Shown: positions 17,593-28,008, numbered from the stretch's first letter. The stretch is DNA of 64,000 nucleotides from Pseudanabaena sp. Salubria-1 (GCA_023336205.1 JALQCR010000011.1:1-64000), one strand, 5' to 3'. Notes: generated by a model not told the origin, from the sequence alone. Translations and numbers: made by a program.

Positions 17593-18684
17593 GTGAAGAT
17601 CGGCGTACCGAGCGAAATTAAAGATCGTGAATTTCGGGTAGGAATGACTCCTGCTGGGGTAACAGCCCTAACGGCGCGATCGCATCAAGTCTTTGTTGAG
17701 ACAAATGCAGGAGTTGGCTCTGGCTTTAGCGATCAGGAATATATCCAAGCTGGAGCAAAAATTGTCGCAACGCCACAGGAAGTTTACGCCCAAGAAATGG
17801 TGGTTAAGGTTAAGGAGCCTCTGCCCAGCGAATATGACTTGCTACACCCAGAATTAATTCTCTTTACCTATCTTCATCTCGCCGCCGATCGCCAATTAAC
17901 GGTCGCATTAATCAAGTCGGGTGCAACCTGTATCGCCTATGAAACTGTGCAATTAGATAATGGTCAATTGCCTTTACTAGTGCCGATGAGCATTATCGCT
18001 GGTCGTTTATCAGTACAATTTGGAGCGCATTATTTGACCAAGCAACAGGGTGGTAGTGGTGTATTACTAGGTGGCATTCCTGGGGTGAGATCAGGACATG
18101 TGGTGGTGTTAGGTGGCGGCGTAGTTGGCACTGAAGCCGCGAGAATGGCGATCGGTTTGGGCGCAAGGGTGACAATTTTAGATGTCAATCTTAATCGTCT
18201 CGGAGAATTGGAATCTCTGTTTGGTTCGCGGGTACAGTTGCTATATAGCACAGCTAGTAATATTTCCGAAGCGGTGGTGTCGGCGGATCTGGTCATTGGT
18301 GCGGTATTAATTACAGGTAAACGCGCACCGACATTGGTAAAGCGTGAACTTGTCCAAAAAATGCGATCGCATTCCGTGATTGTCGATGTTGCTGTGGATC
18401 AAGGTGGCTGTATCGAGACGGTGCACACCACATCCCACACTGATCCTGTGTATGAGGAAGAGGGAGTTTTACATTACGGTGTGCCAAATATGCCAGGGGC
18501 TGTACCTTGGACGGCGACTCAAGCTTTGGTTAATGCGACGCTTCCTTATACTTGTGCGTTGGCGGATTTTGGTCTAGATGCGATTAAGCGCGATCGTGCT
18601 TTGGCAAAAGGCGTAAATATCCAGAATGGAAATATTGTTTATGCTGCGGTTGCCGAAGCATTTCCTGATTTGCCAAAAGCCTAG
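17593..18684 (+). CDS. ald: Alanine dehydrogenase
   Basis: NAD-dependent enzyme interconverting L-alanine and pyruvate plus ammonia. At 363 residues it has family length. The start [20 protein letters not shown] is characteristic, as is the nucleotide-binding loop [17 protein letters not shown] near residue 175. The substrate region ([18 protein letters not shown]) carries the conserved Lys and His. The start codon is GTG at 17593 with AGGAGC 7 bases upstream. Genes downstream are convergent, so it is a single-gene unit after the hairpin at 17529-17567. Confidence 0.96.
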   Translation: MKIGVPSEIKDREFRVGMTPAGVTALTARSHQVFVETNAGVGSGFSDQEYIQAGAKIVATPQEVYAQEMVVKVKEPLPSEYDLLHPELILFTYLHLAADRQLTVALIKSGATCIAYETVQLDNGQLPLLVPMSIIAGRLSVQFGAHYLTKQQGGSGVLLGGIPGVRSGHVVVLGGGVVGTEAARMAIGLGARVTILDVNLNRLGELESLFGSRVQLLYSTASNISEAVVSADLVIGAVLITGKRAPTLVKRELVQKMRSHSVIVDVAVDQGGCIETVHTTSHTDPVYEEEGVLHYGVPNMPGAVPWTATQALVNATLPYTCALADFGLDAIKRDRALAKGVNIQNGNIVYAAVAEAFPDLPKA

Positions 18685-18719
18685 ATTCCAAAGCCTAAAA
18701 GCGATGCAAAACGTCGCTT

Positions 18720-19568
18720 TTAGGTATAGAGCAACCAAGCAAATTTGCCAATTCCCCAGCCAAAATATAAGGCGATCGCAATTACAAATAATAAACTTGA
18801 ACCAATCATTAGAAGGTAATCAGGAGTTGTTAACGCCGACTCATGTAAATAAGTACGATTAGAGCTACCTGAAAACCCTTTTGATTGCAAAACTATTTCT
18901 AATTTTTGTGATTTCGAGAGTGAATTTAAAATTAAAGGTACGGCAACCTTGGCATAAACCCTTGCTTTTTTTAGCCATCCCATCTTCTCAAAATTTAAGC
19001 CGCGTAAGCGCTGTGACTCAATGATGGATTGGACTTCTTCTAATAAAAGTGGCACAAATCGCAAGGTTGATGAAAAGATAAACACCACTTTATAAGGGAT
19101 TTTGGCGCGTACCATACCTACCGTCATTTGATTTACATCCGTTGTAAAAATTGCCAATGGAATGATCAAAATCATTGTCAGAGTCTTAAAGACAATATTC
19201 AATCCATAGAGAGTTCCTTCTAAACTCATTTTTGCATTTCCTACTAACCACCATGTTTGTGGCAAGCTCAAAAGGGTTGTGAGTTCTGTTTTATGCGTCA
19301 GTAATTTAACTTGCTCCACATTAAAAAATCCCATACTCAAAATCAGAAAGATGTAAAAAGGAATCATTACTTTTAAAATAGTTCCTAAATAATTGAGTCT
19401 GACTCCAGCGAGAACGCAGGACGCAATCACACTCAGCATCAAAAGCCCGCCCGCGATCGGGCTTTCCCATAGGAAAGCAAGAATTGTGACCGAAAGCATC
19501 ACCACCAACTTAGAGCGAAAATCTAAGCGCGTAAATAGAGAGTCATACTTAACTGTTTGTAATTTCAT
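18720..19568 (-). CDS. ecfT: ECF transporter transmembrane protein EcfT (CbiQ family)
   Basis: Membrane coupling subunit of an energy-coupling-factor vitamin or metal uptake system. It is 282 residues with about five or six hydrophobic segments. The two short coupling-helix motifs are visible as ESQRLRGL and LQSKGFSG, which contact the ATPases. It lies 3 bases after the fused ATPase gene on the same strand, forming a clear operon. No substrate-binding S component is present, so the substrate is unknown; a module of this sort often serves several S components encoded elsewhere. Confidence 0.85.
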   Translation of the reverse strand: MKLQTVKYDSLFTRLDFRSKLVVMLSVTILAFLWESPIAGGLLMLSVIASCVLAGVRLNYLGTILKVMIPFYIFLILSMGFFNVEQVKLLTHKTELTTLLSLPQTWWLVGNAKMSLEGTLYGLNIVFKTLTMILIIPLAIFTTDVNQMTVGMVRAKIPYKVVFIFSSTLRFVPLLLEEVQSIIESQRLRGLNFEKMGWLKKARVYAKVAVPLILNSLSKSQKLEIVLQSKGFSGSSNRTYLHESALTTPDYLLMIGSSLLFVIAIALYFGWGIGKFAWLLYT

Positions 19569-19571
19569 ATT

Positions 19572-21302
19572 CTAAATTTGTGGAGGCGTAAAACAACTAG
19601 CAAATTCTGTGGGGGTAATCAAAGAATATTCGCGATCGCATATTTCACTGAGCTTTTGCGATAGCTCCACCGATTGCGGCGGCGTGAGGTAGGTGGATTC
19701 TAGCAAATCAGTTTGATGATAGGCTTGACGCAAGGGTGCATCTAGCAAAATCGTGCCTTTGCCCATGACGATCGCGCGATCGGCATAGTCGGGCATGAGA
19801 TATAAATGATGGGTAATCACAATCACGGTTTTACCCATTTGGTGTAGCTGACGACTGACTTCTAAAATCGAAGAAGCTCCTTGATAGTCTTGTCCTGTAG
19901 TCGGTTCATCGAAAATGATGATCTCAGGATTCATGGCTAATAGAGCCGCAATAACGATGCGTCCGCGCTCTCCCTTGGGTAAAGATAAAGGATGAGCATA
20001 GCGCTGCTCCCATAGCTGCATGGCTTTAAGACTGCGCTCGGTTTCTTTCTTGACGATATCGGGCGCATAGCCAAGGAAAGGCAAAGCAAAAGCAACTTCT
20101 TTCTCAACAGAGGTATTGAAGATTTGGTTGTCAGGATTTTGAGCGAGATAGCCGATGGATTGAGCAAGATCGCTAACGGATAGATATTTGGTATCGCGAT
20201 CGCGTACTAATACTCTCCCTGATGTGGGTTTTAGTAAATTAAGGAAATGCTTCACAAGGGTGCTTTTACCTGCACCATTCTGTCCGACAATTAGCACATA
20301 TTCGCCTTCATGGATATCTAGCGAGATGTTTTTGAGTGCTTCCGTGCCGTCATCGTAGGTATGTTTTAGGTTCTGAACTGAGAGAACGGGCGATTTATTG
20401 ATACGAAAGGGAGTGGTAAATATGGGCGGCTCTATTGGTTGAATTTGCGATCGCAGTTCATTTAAGGCTTTAATTCCAGCCTCCAAGGTAACAGGAATCT
20501 TGGGAATATTAATTCCCTTTTGCTGGATTTGGCTAAAAGCTTGAGCGACTTCAGGAGGACGTAGTTTATTTTGTTGGAGCAGATCCACCTGCGAGTAAAT
20601 TTCATCGGGAGTGCCAACTGCGATTAATTTACCCTGTGAGAGCAAGGCAATGCGATCGCAAAATTCTGCCATTTCTTCGGCAGCATGGGAAACCATCACG
20701 ATCGCTACGCCCAGTTCTTCTTTTAATTCCCTGACTGTAGCAAAGACTTCTTGAGAACCGATGGGATCGAGTTGTGAGGTCGGTTCATCGAGTATTAATA
20801 AATCAGGTTGCAGAGCAAGAGCAGCAGCGATCGCTAAACGTTGTTTTTGACCACCCGAAAGCTCTTGCGGATTTTTCTTTTCAAATCCTTCGAGACGAAC
20901 TGATTTTAAAACAATGGGAATCCGTCGCAAAATTTCTTCGCGGGGAACGCAGAGATTTTCGAGGGCAAAGGCGATTTCATTTTCGACAGATGTGGCGGTA
21001 ATCTGGATTTCAGGATCTTCAAAAACAATTCCCACATGACGCGCTAATTCGCTAACGGGATGGTCAAGGGTATCTAAACCTGCGATCGCAATTTTGCCAA
21101 AAAAACGTCCACCATAAAACTGGGGAACGATGCCCGTAAGTGCCAGACATAGTGTAGTTTTCCCTGCCCCTGTCGCACCAATGATGCCTAAAAATTCTCC
21201 TTTCTTAATCGTTAGCGATATATCTTTTAATACTGTGTCCTTAGCGTTGGGATATATATATGAAACCTTATCTAAAACTGCGATCACTTTGATCTCATTC
21301 AT
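19572..21302 (-). CDS. Fused double ABC ATPase of an ECF transporter (EcfA-EcfA')
   Basis: A 576-residue protein with two complete ABC domains in one chain. Domain 1 (about 8-240) has Walker A GATGAGKTTLC, signature LSGGQKQRL and Walker B LLILDEPTSQLDP. Domain 2 (about 310-545) has Walker A GQNGAGKSTLV and Walker B IIIFDEPTTGQD, but its signature is altered to LPKGERGRI. That suggests the two composite ATP sites are unequal, as in many heterodimeric ABC ATPases. The start MNEIKVIAVLDKVSYIYPNA fits. Together with EcfT it makes the energising half of an ECF importer. Confidence 0.9.
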   Translation of the reverse strand: MNEIKVIAVLDKVSYIYPNAKDTVLKDISLTIKKGEFLGIIGATGAGKTTLCLALTGIVPQFYGGRFFGKIAIAGLDTLDHPVSELARHVGIVFEDPEIQITATSVENEIAFALENLCVPREEILRRIPIVLKSVRLEGFEKKNPQELSGGQKQRLAIAAALALQPDLLILDEPTSQLDPIGSQEVFATVRELKEELGVAIVMVSHAAEEMAEFCDRIALLSQGKLIAVGTPDEIYSQVDLLQQNKLRPPEVAQAFSQIQQKGINIPKIPVTLEAGIKALNELRSQIQPIEPPIFTTPFRINKSPVLSVQNLKHTYDDGTEALKNISLDIHEGEYVLIVGQNGAGKSTLVKHFLNLLKPTSGRVLVRDRDTKYLSVSDLAQSIGYLAQNPDNQIFNTSVEKEVAFALPFLGYAPDIVKKETERSLKAMQLWEQRYAHPLSLPKGERGRIVIAALLAMNPEIIIFDEPTTGQDYQGASSILEVSRQLHQMGKTVIVITHHLYLMPDYADRAIVMGKGTILLDAPLRQAYHQTDLLESTYLTPPQSVELSQKLSEICDREYSLITPTEFASCFTPPQI

Positions 21303-21418
21303 GATTTTGACTAAAAATACGCCACTTCAAACCTGAAGTGTAACGATTTTTGATGAGCTAGAGAATACTTCGTAAGATGTTCGGTGGTCAAGTAATTTTC
21401 TCGGTAGAGCTTATAATT

Positions 21419-22943
21419 CTTTAGTTTGGACTAATGGGCAGGTATGAGAGAGGAACCAAAAGACACGAGAAAATTGAGCAGGAGCTTGCAATAGCAAAAT
21501 CCAGCTCAAAATTGAGAAGAGAAGCAGAACCTAAATGGCAATTGGATGGGTTGGCGCAGGAGTCTTTTCAGTTTTCTTTCTTTTTGAGGCGTGTTTTTTA
21601 ACAGTCGGATAGCGAATACGAGGAGGAAGGCGATCGCCTAAGGAGCGTCCGGGCGATTTACCGCGTAGTTTAGGAGGGATTGCAGGAGTACCAATCGCGG
21701 CAATAATTACCGCAAATGATTGAGCGACACGACCAGGAGCAAGATTATCCTGAGGAGACTGCCAAGGTAAAGGAGCATCAACACAATCGAGACGAGCGAA
21801 CCAAAGTTGCCAAGTCATTAAAGGCATCAAAGCACTCCAACGCTCAGCCGCCTGAGTAGAGGTAATCTGGGGCAGAGTCCAATGTAACCGTTGCTTGGCA
21901 AAACGATACCAATGCTCTATGGCAAAGCGACGCAAGTATTTTAACCAAAGAGTTTCCAAAGCAGGCATAGTTTTACCCAACCAAGCCAACCACATGGGCT
22001 GAAACTTACGGTTGCGCCCCAAGGGTTCAATCACCTCAATTCTAAAAATCTGCATCGGTCTTTCTGGAGAAGTACGGAAATGAAAGTCACGCCAATAAGT
22101 TACCCGTACCCGACCTATTTTTGGGTCTGTAATTTCTATAGTGGTGGCTGCCCCAGCCCAAGTTTCTGGGGCATTCAGTTTGAATTTATGCCCATGTTTA
22201 CAAGGTGCACCACGACCGCTATAGGCAGACGGAACTCCCCAAACACAGCGATTAGATGCCAAACGTAGTAATAAATCCGCCTCAATATTCGCTGTTGCTT
22301 TCACAAAACTTGCATTCCCATATCCTCGGTCATAGACAGCTAGGGGGCGTACGCTTAACTGCTTTGTGACTTGTTTGAGTTGGAAGGCAGCTTTACTCAC
22401 AGGAGTCTCGAAACTGGTGATCCGCTCATGTTTTATCGGTAGCGCCCAACTCCCACTTGCTTCGGGAATCCACGCCAACGTGCTGTAGCTTTGTCCTACG
22501 CCGATACTTTCGTCTTTGCCATGATGGAATCCTCTTTCCTTCAGCGTTTCCGCATCTGGTCGCAACCACACGCTATTATCTCCAGCCAGACAAGGTTGCT
22601 CTTCGGTTGGGATCTCTTGCACCATTAGTTTCATCAACTTTCCTCTTGCTGGTCGGCTATCGCGCAGTCCCTCATAAATACTTGACCATTTTCGCCGAAA
22701 TAATGGATTCATTGACAGACTCACATACGAGCTAATGCTCGGACTTGTCAGGACGGCATCCATTAATTCAAATACTGCATCTTTTCCTGTTCCTAGGTAT
22801 TCATATATCGACTTGCGAAATTCTTGTAATTTTTGGAAAATCATAGTAGTCAATGTCAATTTGGTTTATTGATCATTGCTCTTTTGGCAGTTTGTGACAT
22901 TCACTTCCTGCCTTTCTTTTCTTCTTTTTAGTCTAAAGTCCAG
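21419..22943 (-). mobile_element. IS element, 1525 bp, DDE transposase, 7-bp duplication
   Basis: The ends are imperfect inverted repeats, CTTTAGTTTGGACTAA at 21419 and, read inward from the right, CTGGACTTTAGACTAA (12 of 16 identical). The element is flanked by TATAATT on both sides (21412-21418 and 22944-22950). The transposase frame is intact. It separates the ECF operon from the CRISPR-associated WYL regulator. Confidence 0.82.
21531..22859 (-). CDS. DDE transposase (IS4/IS701-like superfamily)
   Basis: A 442-residue transposase. Candidate catalytic residues are Asp in CLAGDNSVWLRPDAET, Asp in AVYDRGYGNASF and Glu in FAIEHWYRFAKQRLHWTLP. A proline-rich basic tail (GRSLGDRLPPRIRYPTVKK) ends the protein. 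It resembles a large transposase group common in cyanobacteria; the exact IS family is not certain, since the 7-bp duplication would not fit classical IS701. It is different from the transposase at 8976 and 12447. Confidence 0.82.
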   Translation of the reverse strand: MTLTTMIFQKLQEFRKSIYEYLGTGKDAVFELMDAVLTSPSISSYVSLSMNPLFRRKWSSIYEGLRDSRPARGKLMKLMVQEIPTEEQPCLAGDNSVWLRPDAETLKERGFHHGKDESIGVGQSYSTLAWIPEASGSWALPIKHERITSFETPVSKAAFQLKQVTKQLSVRPLAVYDRGYGNASFVKATANIEADLLLRLASNRCVWGVPSAYSGRGAPCKHGHKFKLNAPETWAGAATTIEITDPKIGRVRVTYWRDFHFRTSPERPMQIFRIEVIEPLGRNRKFQPMWLAWLGKTMPALETLWLKYLRRFAIEHWYRFAKQRLHWTLPQITSTQAAERWSALMPLMTWQLWFARLDCVDAPLPWQSPQDNLAPGRVAQSFAVIIAAIGTPAIPPKLRGKSPGRSLGDRLPPRIRYPTVKKHASKRKKTEKTPAPTHPIAI

Positions 22944-23102
22944 TATAATTGGTTTGAGCGCAAAGCGTTGTAAAAAAAATTGTTCTAGGGGAAATTGTCA
23001 ATCCTTTGCAAGTACCATCAAAGTTTTTAAATTCATTTTTTGAGACTGCAAGTTTTTTGCAGGGTATGTCGATTAACCTGTTTTTAGTAGATATCAGATG
23101 AT

Positions 23103-24071
23103 ATGTCCAGACACCTAGAACGCTTATTGGAGCTAGACAGACTGATTCGTTTGTCAGAACGTCACACTGCAAATACACTGGCTGAAGCTTTAGAAGTAAG
23201 CGAACGCACTGTTCGGAACGATCTGGATTTTATGCGCGATCGCTATAATGCTCCCATTGCCAGCGATCGCCAGAAAGGTTACTTCTACAGCGATCCTAAT
23301 TGGCGGTTAGATGGCATCCCACTTACGAAAGGCGAGCTTTTTGCTTTGACGTTGGGAGCAAGGATGCTGCAATCCTACTCTGGCTCAGCCTATGAACCAG
23401 AGTTAAAGTCAGCGATCGAGCAGTTAAGCCGACGTATTCCCGAACAAACTTGGGTCGATTTGCAAGGGCTAGCGGGCGATCGCGTAATGATTCGGGAAGG
23501 TGCTGAACTAAATCTCGATCCAGAGATTTGGCACAAGCTAGAAATTGCTTGCCAGCAAAAGCGGAGTATTCAAATGAGTTATTACACGGCTGGACGCAAT
23601 GCTAATTCCGATCGCCAATTCGATCCCTATGTTTTACATTTTTCGCGTTCTAATCCCTATGTGACAGGCTTTTGTCATTTGCGAAAAGAAGCCCGTTGGT
23701 TTCGGGTCGATCGGATTAAATCGATTGAAGTTCTCGATCTAACCTTTGAAATCGATCCTACTTTCGATGCAAAGGAACATTTTGCAATGGCTTTTCAGCA
23801 TGAGGTGGGTGGCATCCCGACACAAATCTCAATTTGGTTTGATGCTGCTACTGCACCGTTTATTCGCGAGAGGCGTTGGCATCCGACACAACAGCTTGAC
23901 GAAAATTCTGACGGATCTCTTGTTTTGAACTTTGTTGCTAGAGGTCTAAATGAGGTGAAGCGATGGATTTTGTTTTATGGCAAAGGTGCTAAGGCACTAG
24001 CTCCACCTGAGTTAGTGGAAATGGTAAGAGATGAGGTTACTTTGCTTTACCGTAATTATGGAGAAATATAG
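23103..24071 (+). CDS. WYL-domain transcriptional regulator of the CRISPR-Cas operon
   Basis: A 322-residue predicted DNA-binding regulator. The N-terminus is a DeoR-like helix-turn-helix (HTANTLAEALEVSERTVRND). The middle and C-terminal part form a WYL domain with YYTAGRNANSDRQFDPYVLH and WFRVDRIKSIEVL. WYL proteins bind nucleic-acid or nucleotide ligands and commonly control CRISPR or phage-defence operons; a WYL protein (sll7009) regulates a CRISPR array in Synechocystis 6803. The stop TAG is directly followed by the cas6 ATG, so it is almost certainly co-transcribed with cas genes. An IS sits about 150 bases upstream. Confidence 0.88.
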   Translation: MSRHLERLLELDRLIRLSERHTANTLAEALEVSERTVRNDLDFMRDRYNAPIASDRQKGYFYSDPNWRLDGIPLTKGELFALTLGARMLQSYSGSAYEPELKSAIEQLSRRIPEQTWVDLQGLAGDRVMIREGAELNLDPEIWHKLEIACQQKRSIQMSYYTAGRNANSDRQFDPYVLHFSRSNPYVTGFCHLRKEARWFRVDRIKSIEVLDLTFEIDPTFDAKEHFAMAFQHEVGGIPTQISIWFDAATAPFIRERRWHPTQQLDENSDGSLVLNFVARGLNEVKRWILFYGKGAKALAPPELVEMVRDEVTLLYRNYGEI

Positions 24072-24722
24072 ATGCTAGCTACTCAAACAGAAATAGATAA
24101 TGAATTAGTAAATCAGATTTATGTTGAGCTTAGCTTTAGCATTACGGGGCAATCATTGCCAGCCGATCATGGTTATGGGTTGTATAGTGCGATCGCCCAT
24201 TTAGCACCTCAAGTTCATGAGCGAGAGGGTGTGAGTATTCTCACGATCGCAGGAATTCCAGATCGACAAGGCAAAATTTTTTTGACGGAAAGATCGCATT
24301 TGCGAATTCGATTGCCCTATGAATGCGTACCGATGGTCTACCATCTTGCGGGTAAGCAGCTAAGTATTGGGTCACACTCGATAAGTTTAGGGATTCCTCA
24401 GATTTATATGCTGCGTCCTGTGGAGCGTTTACGCGCTCGGATTGTGACGATCAAAAATCATCAAGAAGCTGAAAGTTTTTTGGCTGCGGCTCAGTTGCAG
24501 TTAGAAGCTTTGGGCATTGTTGGCGAGGCGATCGTGCCTTTGGATGTTGAGGGTAAACCAGACCGTAAGACGATCAAGATTAAGACTTATTCTGTTGTGG
24601 GTTTTGGGCTTGAGGTTTCGGGTTTGAGTGAGGAGGACTCGATTAAGTTACAAATTTTGGGTTTGGGTGGTAAGCACCGCATGGGTTGTGGTGTATTTGT
24701 GCCGATGAAGGAGGTTGTATGA
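24072..24722 (+). CDS. cas6: CRISPR endoribonuclease Cas6 (I-MYXAN Cmx6-like)
   Basis: Predicted RNase that cuts the repeat RNA to make crRNAs. It has 216 residues, shorter than many Cas6 proteins and matching the Cmx6 form. The first RAMP fold starts YVELSFSITGQSLPADHGYGLY; the second includes FLAAAQLQLEALGI. The C-terminal glycine-rich loop LGLGGKHRMGCGVFVP is the usual Cas6 hallmark. A catalytic His is likely His-32 (PADHGYG) but this is inference. Its likely substrate is the ATGCC-GAAA-GGCGT hairpin of the array downstream. The stop overlaps the cas3 ATG. Confidence 0.85.
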   Translation: MLATQTEIDNELVNQIYVELSFSITGQSLPADHGYGLYSAIAHLAPQVHEREGVSILTIAGIPDRQGKIFLTERSHLRIRLPYECVPMVYHLAGKQLSIGSHSISLGIPQIYMLRPVERLRARIVTIKNHQEAESFLAAAQLQLEALGIVGEAIVPLDVEGKPDRKTIKIKTYSVVGFGLEVSGLSEEDSIKLQILGLGGKHRMGCGVFVPMKEVV

Positions 24723-27151
24723 AAAGATTACTCGCAAAATCCTTTGACCAAGAAAGGTATAAAGAACCACCACTTTATTCTCTACTAACCCAGCATAGTC
24801 GCGATGTGGCTTCTGCTTGTAAAGCGCTTACACAAGTTTCAGGAAGTATTGCCCTAAGAAACGCTGAGATTGAAAGCGAGTTCGTTAACTTTGAGCGAAT
24901 TCTTCGAGCCACTGGATGGTTAGAAGATTTAGGCAAGGCAAGTAGCCACTTCTTAGAGATGCTTACAAATAGGGATGGACTACAACTAATTCGCCATGAG
25001 ACTATTTCTGGTTTACTAGCTTGCTTAGATCCTCAGTTTCAATCATGGCTAGAACCTCTTGGCAAGTCCAGAATAGTCGCTATTTGGGGAGCAATGGGAC
25101 ATCATCGTAAATTTGACGCAAGTACCAAGCCTAATCAGTTGCAGCCCATTGTTTTATATATTTCTAAATCGGACAACCTAGACTTTAATGCGATTTTGGA
25201 AGAAATGGCATTAGATCTAGAGCTAGGATACCCCCCACAGTTTGATCGCAATCTTGTGATTGGTTATAACTCAGATGATGAATGTGATATTCCTGCCCTT
25301 GAGTCATTAAAAGATTTAATCGACGAATTTAAGGAATATGAGGAAGAAGAATTTGCAGATGAGCGATCTCGTCGATTCGTTGCTTTAGTTAAAGGTTACG
25401 GTATTGCTGCTGATGTAGCGGCTAGTGCTGTTGCCAAAAAACAAGGGGAAGGCAATCAGCTTTATTCTCTTTCAGATTTTGTCACTACAGACTTATCTAT
25501 TAAACTAAGTCCAGATGATTTAACTAATTTGATTCATGCTTGGGCGTGGCGTAATAGTGGACATAAGAAAGAGGATTGGGATTTAAGTCGCTTTCCGCAT
25601 AGTTTTACGCTTAGAAGTTTTCAAGAACAAGTAGCATCTTCCGATTCCTATTTAACATTAGCAGTAGCAGGTTGTGGCTCTGGCAAGAGCCTTGCCGCTT
25701 ATCTGTGGGCAAGGGAATGGTGCGAAAAGTTGACAGATCGAAATTTCCGTCTTTTCTTTTGTTTACCAACTACAGGTACGACAACAGAACATTTTAAGGA
25801 CTACGCCTTAGAGTCTGACATTCCTAGCAGTCTTGCACATTCTCGATCCTCAATTGATTTACAAACAATATCTCAAACAGCACCTCAAGAGGATGCAGAA
25901 ACGTCTGATACTGCCGAAGCCGCAAAAGAGGCTATTAGTGCTGAACAAGATAAAATCGAATCTTTGGCTTTATGGAGTACGCTGCTAACTGTTACGACTG
26001 CTGATACAGTTTTAGGGTTAATGGTTAATGCTAGACGTTCTATCTATAGCCTTCCTGCGATCATGCAATCTGCGATCGTCTTTGATGAAATTCATGCTTT
26101 TGACGATCAGATGTTTGGTCACTTGCTGGTATTTTTGAAAAATTTCCCGAATCTGCCAGTATTGCTAATGACTGCTTCGTTGCCAGAGGAAAGATTAAAG
26201 GCAATTCAATCAATCCGACCCGATCTAAACTGCGTACCAGGGTTGGTAGAATTTGAGGTTTTACCCAGATATGATTTTCCTTATATAGTCGATCAAATTG
26301 ATGAAGCAACTGTATGGCGTGAAGTTGAAAAATGCCTAGAGAATAATGGCAAGGTTCTTTGGGTGAGAAATAGAGTTGATTGGGCGAATCAAATTTATTC
26401 AAAAGCGAAAACAAAATTCCCTAACATTGCGGTTAATGTCTATCATTCTCGGTTACGTTACAAAGACCGCAGCGATCGCCATCGTCGCGTTATCGACACT
26501 TTTAAAGAAAAAGGAAAAGCAGCATTTCTTGTTTCTACCCAAGTAGCAGAGATGAGTTTGGATTTATCAGCAGACTTGCTTGTGACTGATATTGCACCTG
26601 TTCCTGCGCTAATACAACGGATGGGAAGACTAAACCGCCGTGCGACTCCTGATAATCCTGGCAATCCTAAACCTGCTCTCATTTGCCCTTTACCCAAGAT
26701 TAAAGGCGATGCTTATAAACCTTACGAAAAATCAGACATAGATACTTCTTTAATCTGGGTTCAGAAATTGCTGGACTTAAATAAATCTTTGAGTCAAAGA
26801 GACTTAGCAGACAAATTTTTAGAGGTCAGCGATCCGAAAGAGTATGACTATGAAAAAGCTGAGAAAAGAGCTTGCTTCTTTTCGGGTGTGTGGCGAACTC
26901 GACCAGGAATGACTCGTGGCGAAGGCTATACTATTTCAATTGTATTGAAGGCAGATTTTAAAAAGTGCAATGACTTCAAATATGGTCAACCATCACCAGA
27001 CTGGATACGCAAGCATGAAGTCGCTATTCCAATTAAGCCAGAATCTCTGAAATGGGATAAAGTTGCTGGCGTTAGGATTGCCCCCAAAGAGTTTGTTGCC
27101 TATGACTATGACGAAACTACAAAGGAGGGAACGGGAGCATCATGGAAATAG
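24719..27151 (+). CDS. cas3: CRISPR nuclease-helicase Cas3
   Basis: Effector that unwinds and shreds target DNA recruited by Cascade. I start at ATG 24719, overlapping the cas6 stop, giving 810 residues. The N-terminal HD domain has His in TQHSRDVASAC, then LEDLGKASSHF where most Cas3 proteins have HD, then RHETISG and GAMGHHRKF. The helicase domain has Walker A AGCGSGKSLAA, DEIH box IVFDEIHAFDD, motif III LLMTASLP and motif VI QRMGRLNRRA. The His-to-Glu change in the HD dyad is notable. The end overlaps the cas8 start by 10 bases. Confidence 0.92.
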   Translation: MKRLLAKSFDQERYKEPPLYSLLTQHSRDVASACKALTQVSGSIALRNAEIESEFVNFERILRATGWLEDLGKASSHFLEMLTNRDGLQLIRHETISGLLACLDPQFQSWLEPLGKSRIVAIWGAMGHHRKFDASTKPNQLQPIVLYISKSDNLDFNAILEEMALDLELGYPPQFDRNLVIGYNSDDECDIPALESLKDLIDEFKEYEEEEFADERSRRFVALVKGYGIAADVAASAVAKKQGEGNQLYSLSDFVTTDLSIKLSPDDLTNLIHAWAWRNSGHKKEDWDLSRFPHSFTLRSFQEQVASSDSYLTLAVAGCGSGKSLAAYLWAREWCEKLTDRNFRLFFCLPTTGTTTEHFKDYALESDIPSSLAHSRSSIDLQTISQTAPQEDAETSDTAEAAKEAISAEQDKIESLALWSTLLTVTTADTVLGLMVNARRSIYSLPAIMQSAIVFDEIHAFDDQMFGHLLVFLKNFPNLPVLLMTASLPEERLKAIQSIRPDLNCVPGLVEFEVLPRYDFPYIVDQIDEATVWREVEKCLENNGKVLWVRNRVDWANQIYSKAKTKFPNIAVNVYHSRLRYKDRSDRHRRVIDTFKEKGKAAFLVSTQVAEMSLDLSADLLVTDIAPVPALIQRMGRLNRRATPDNPGNPKPALICPLPKIKGDAYKPYEKSDIDTSLIWVQKLLDLNKSLSQRDLADKFLEVSDPKEYDYEKAEKRACFFSGVWRTRPGMTRGEGYTISIVLKADFKKCNDFKYGQPSPDWIRKHEVAIPIKPESLKWDKVAGVRIAPKEFVAYDYDETTKEGTGASWK

Positions 27152-28008
27152 AATCTATTTTTCCTTTAATTTATCGCTTGAGCGATCCGAATTATACGAT
27201 TTATCATCGGGCAGCTTTGGGTGGCTTGGCAGCAACTATTAAAGCATGGGGCAAGTCTCCCCCAGACGGGATTCTACCTAAGTTAGAGCAGGATTCTGTA
27301 ACCATTGAAAAGATAGGAGACTTGACCGATCAAGAGGCACTTAAACGAATTCTCGACGCTTCCTTTAAGCTAACTGAGGATAAATTAATTGATCTACCTG
27401 GTCAATTTATAGCGGAAGGGAATGATGGTTTAAGAGTTTGCATTCATCAAATTTTAACTAAGACCTTTCTTCAGCATCATAGAATGCGTCCAGGTGAAAA
27501 ACAACCTCGTCAATTTATTCTGCAAGAAGCTGATAGTGAAGAAAATCACTCTGTAACATATATCGCTATCAATAGCTATGCTCACCAAAAAGCACAGGGA
27601 ACAGATTTGTTAAATGATTCAAAAAAGAATGCAAATAGTGGCATATTATCTAAAATTGGTTCCATTCCTCAGTCAATAATCCCAGGGGCAATGACAGGTA
27701 GAAAGTCTCTACAAGCACCTATAGAGGAAGTCATATTACTTCTGTTTTTGATAGTCGGCTGCGCTACTTTCTTCTTGCATCCTAAAACGTATAAAGAGAA
27801 ATTCCAATACTGCATCATCATTCCAGACATCATCGATCTTAAAAAATTTGCTCTTGCAATGGAACGTATTTCTAGCCAAAGCCAAGATTTTCAGCGATTT
27901 ACTCGTAATTATCTTGGGCGTGTTGTTGGCGGTGCGGAAGAGGCGGCTTTATCTTTTTTGCTTGATATGACTGCTCAAGACCTTGAGCGAGAACGAAGCA
28001 TTAAAGGA

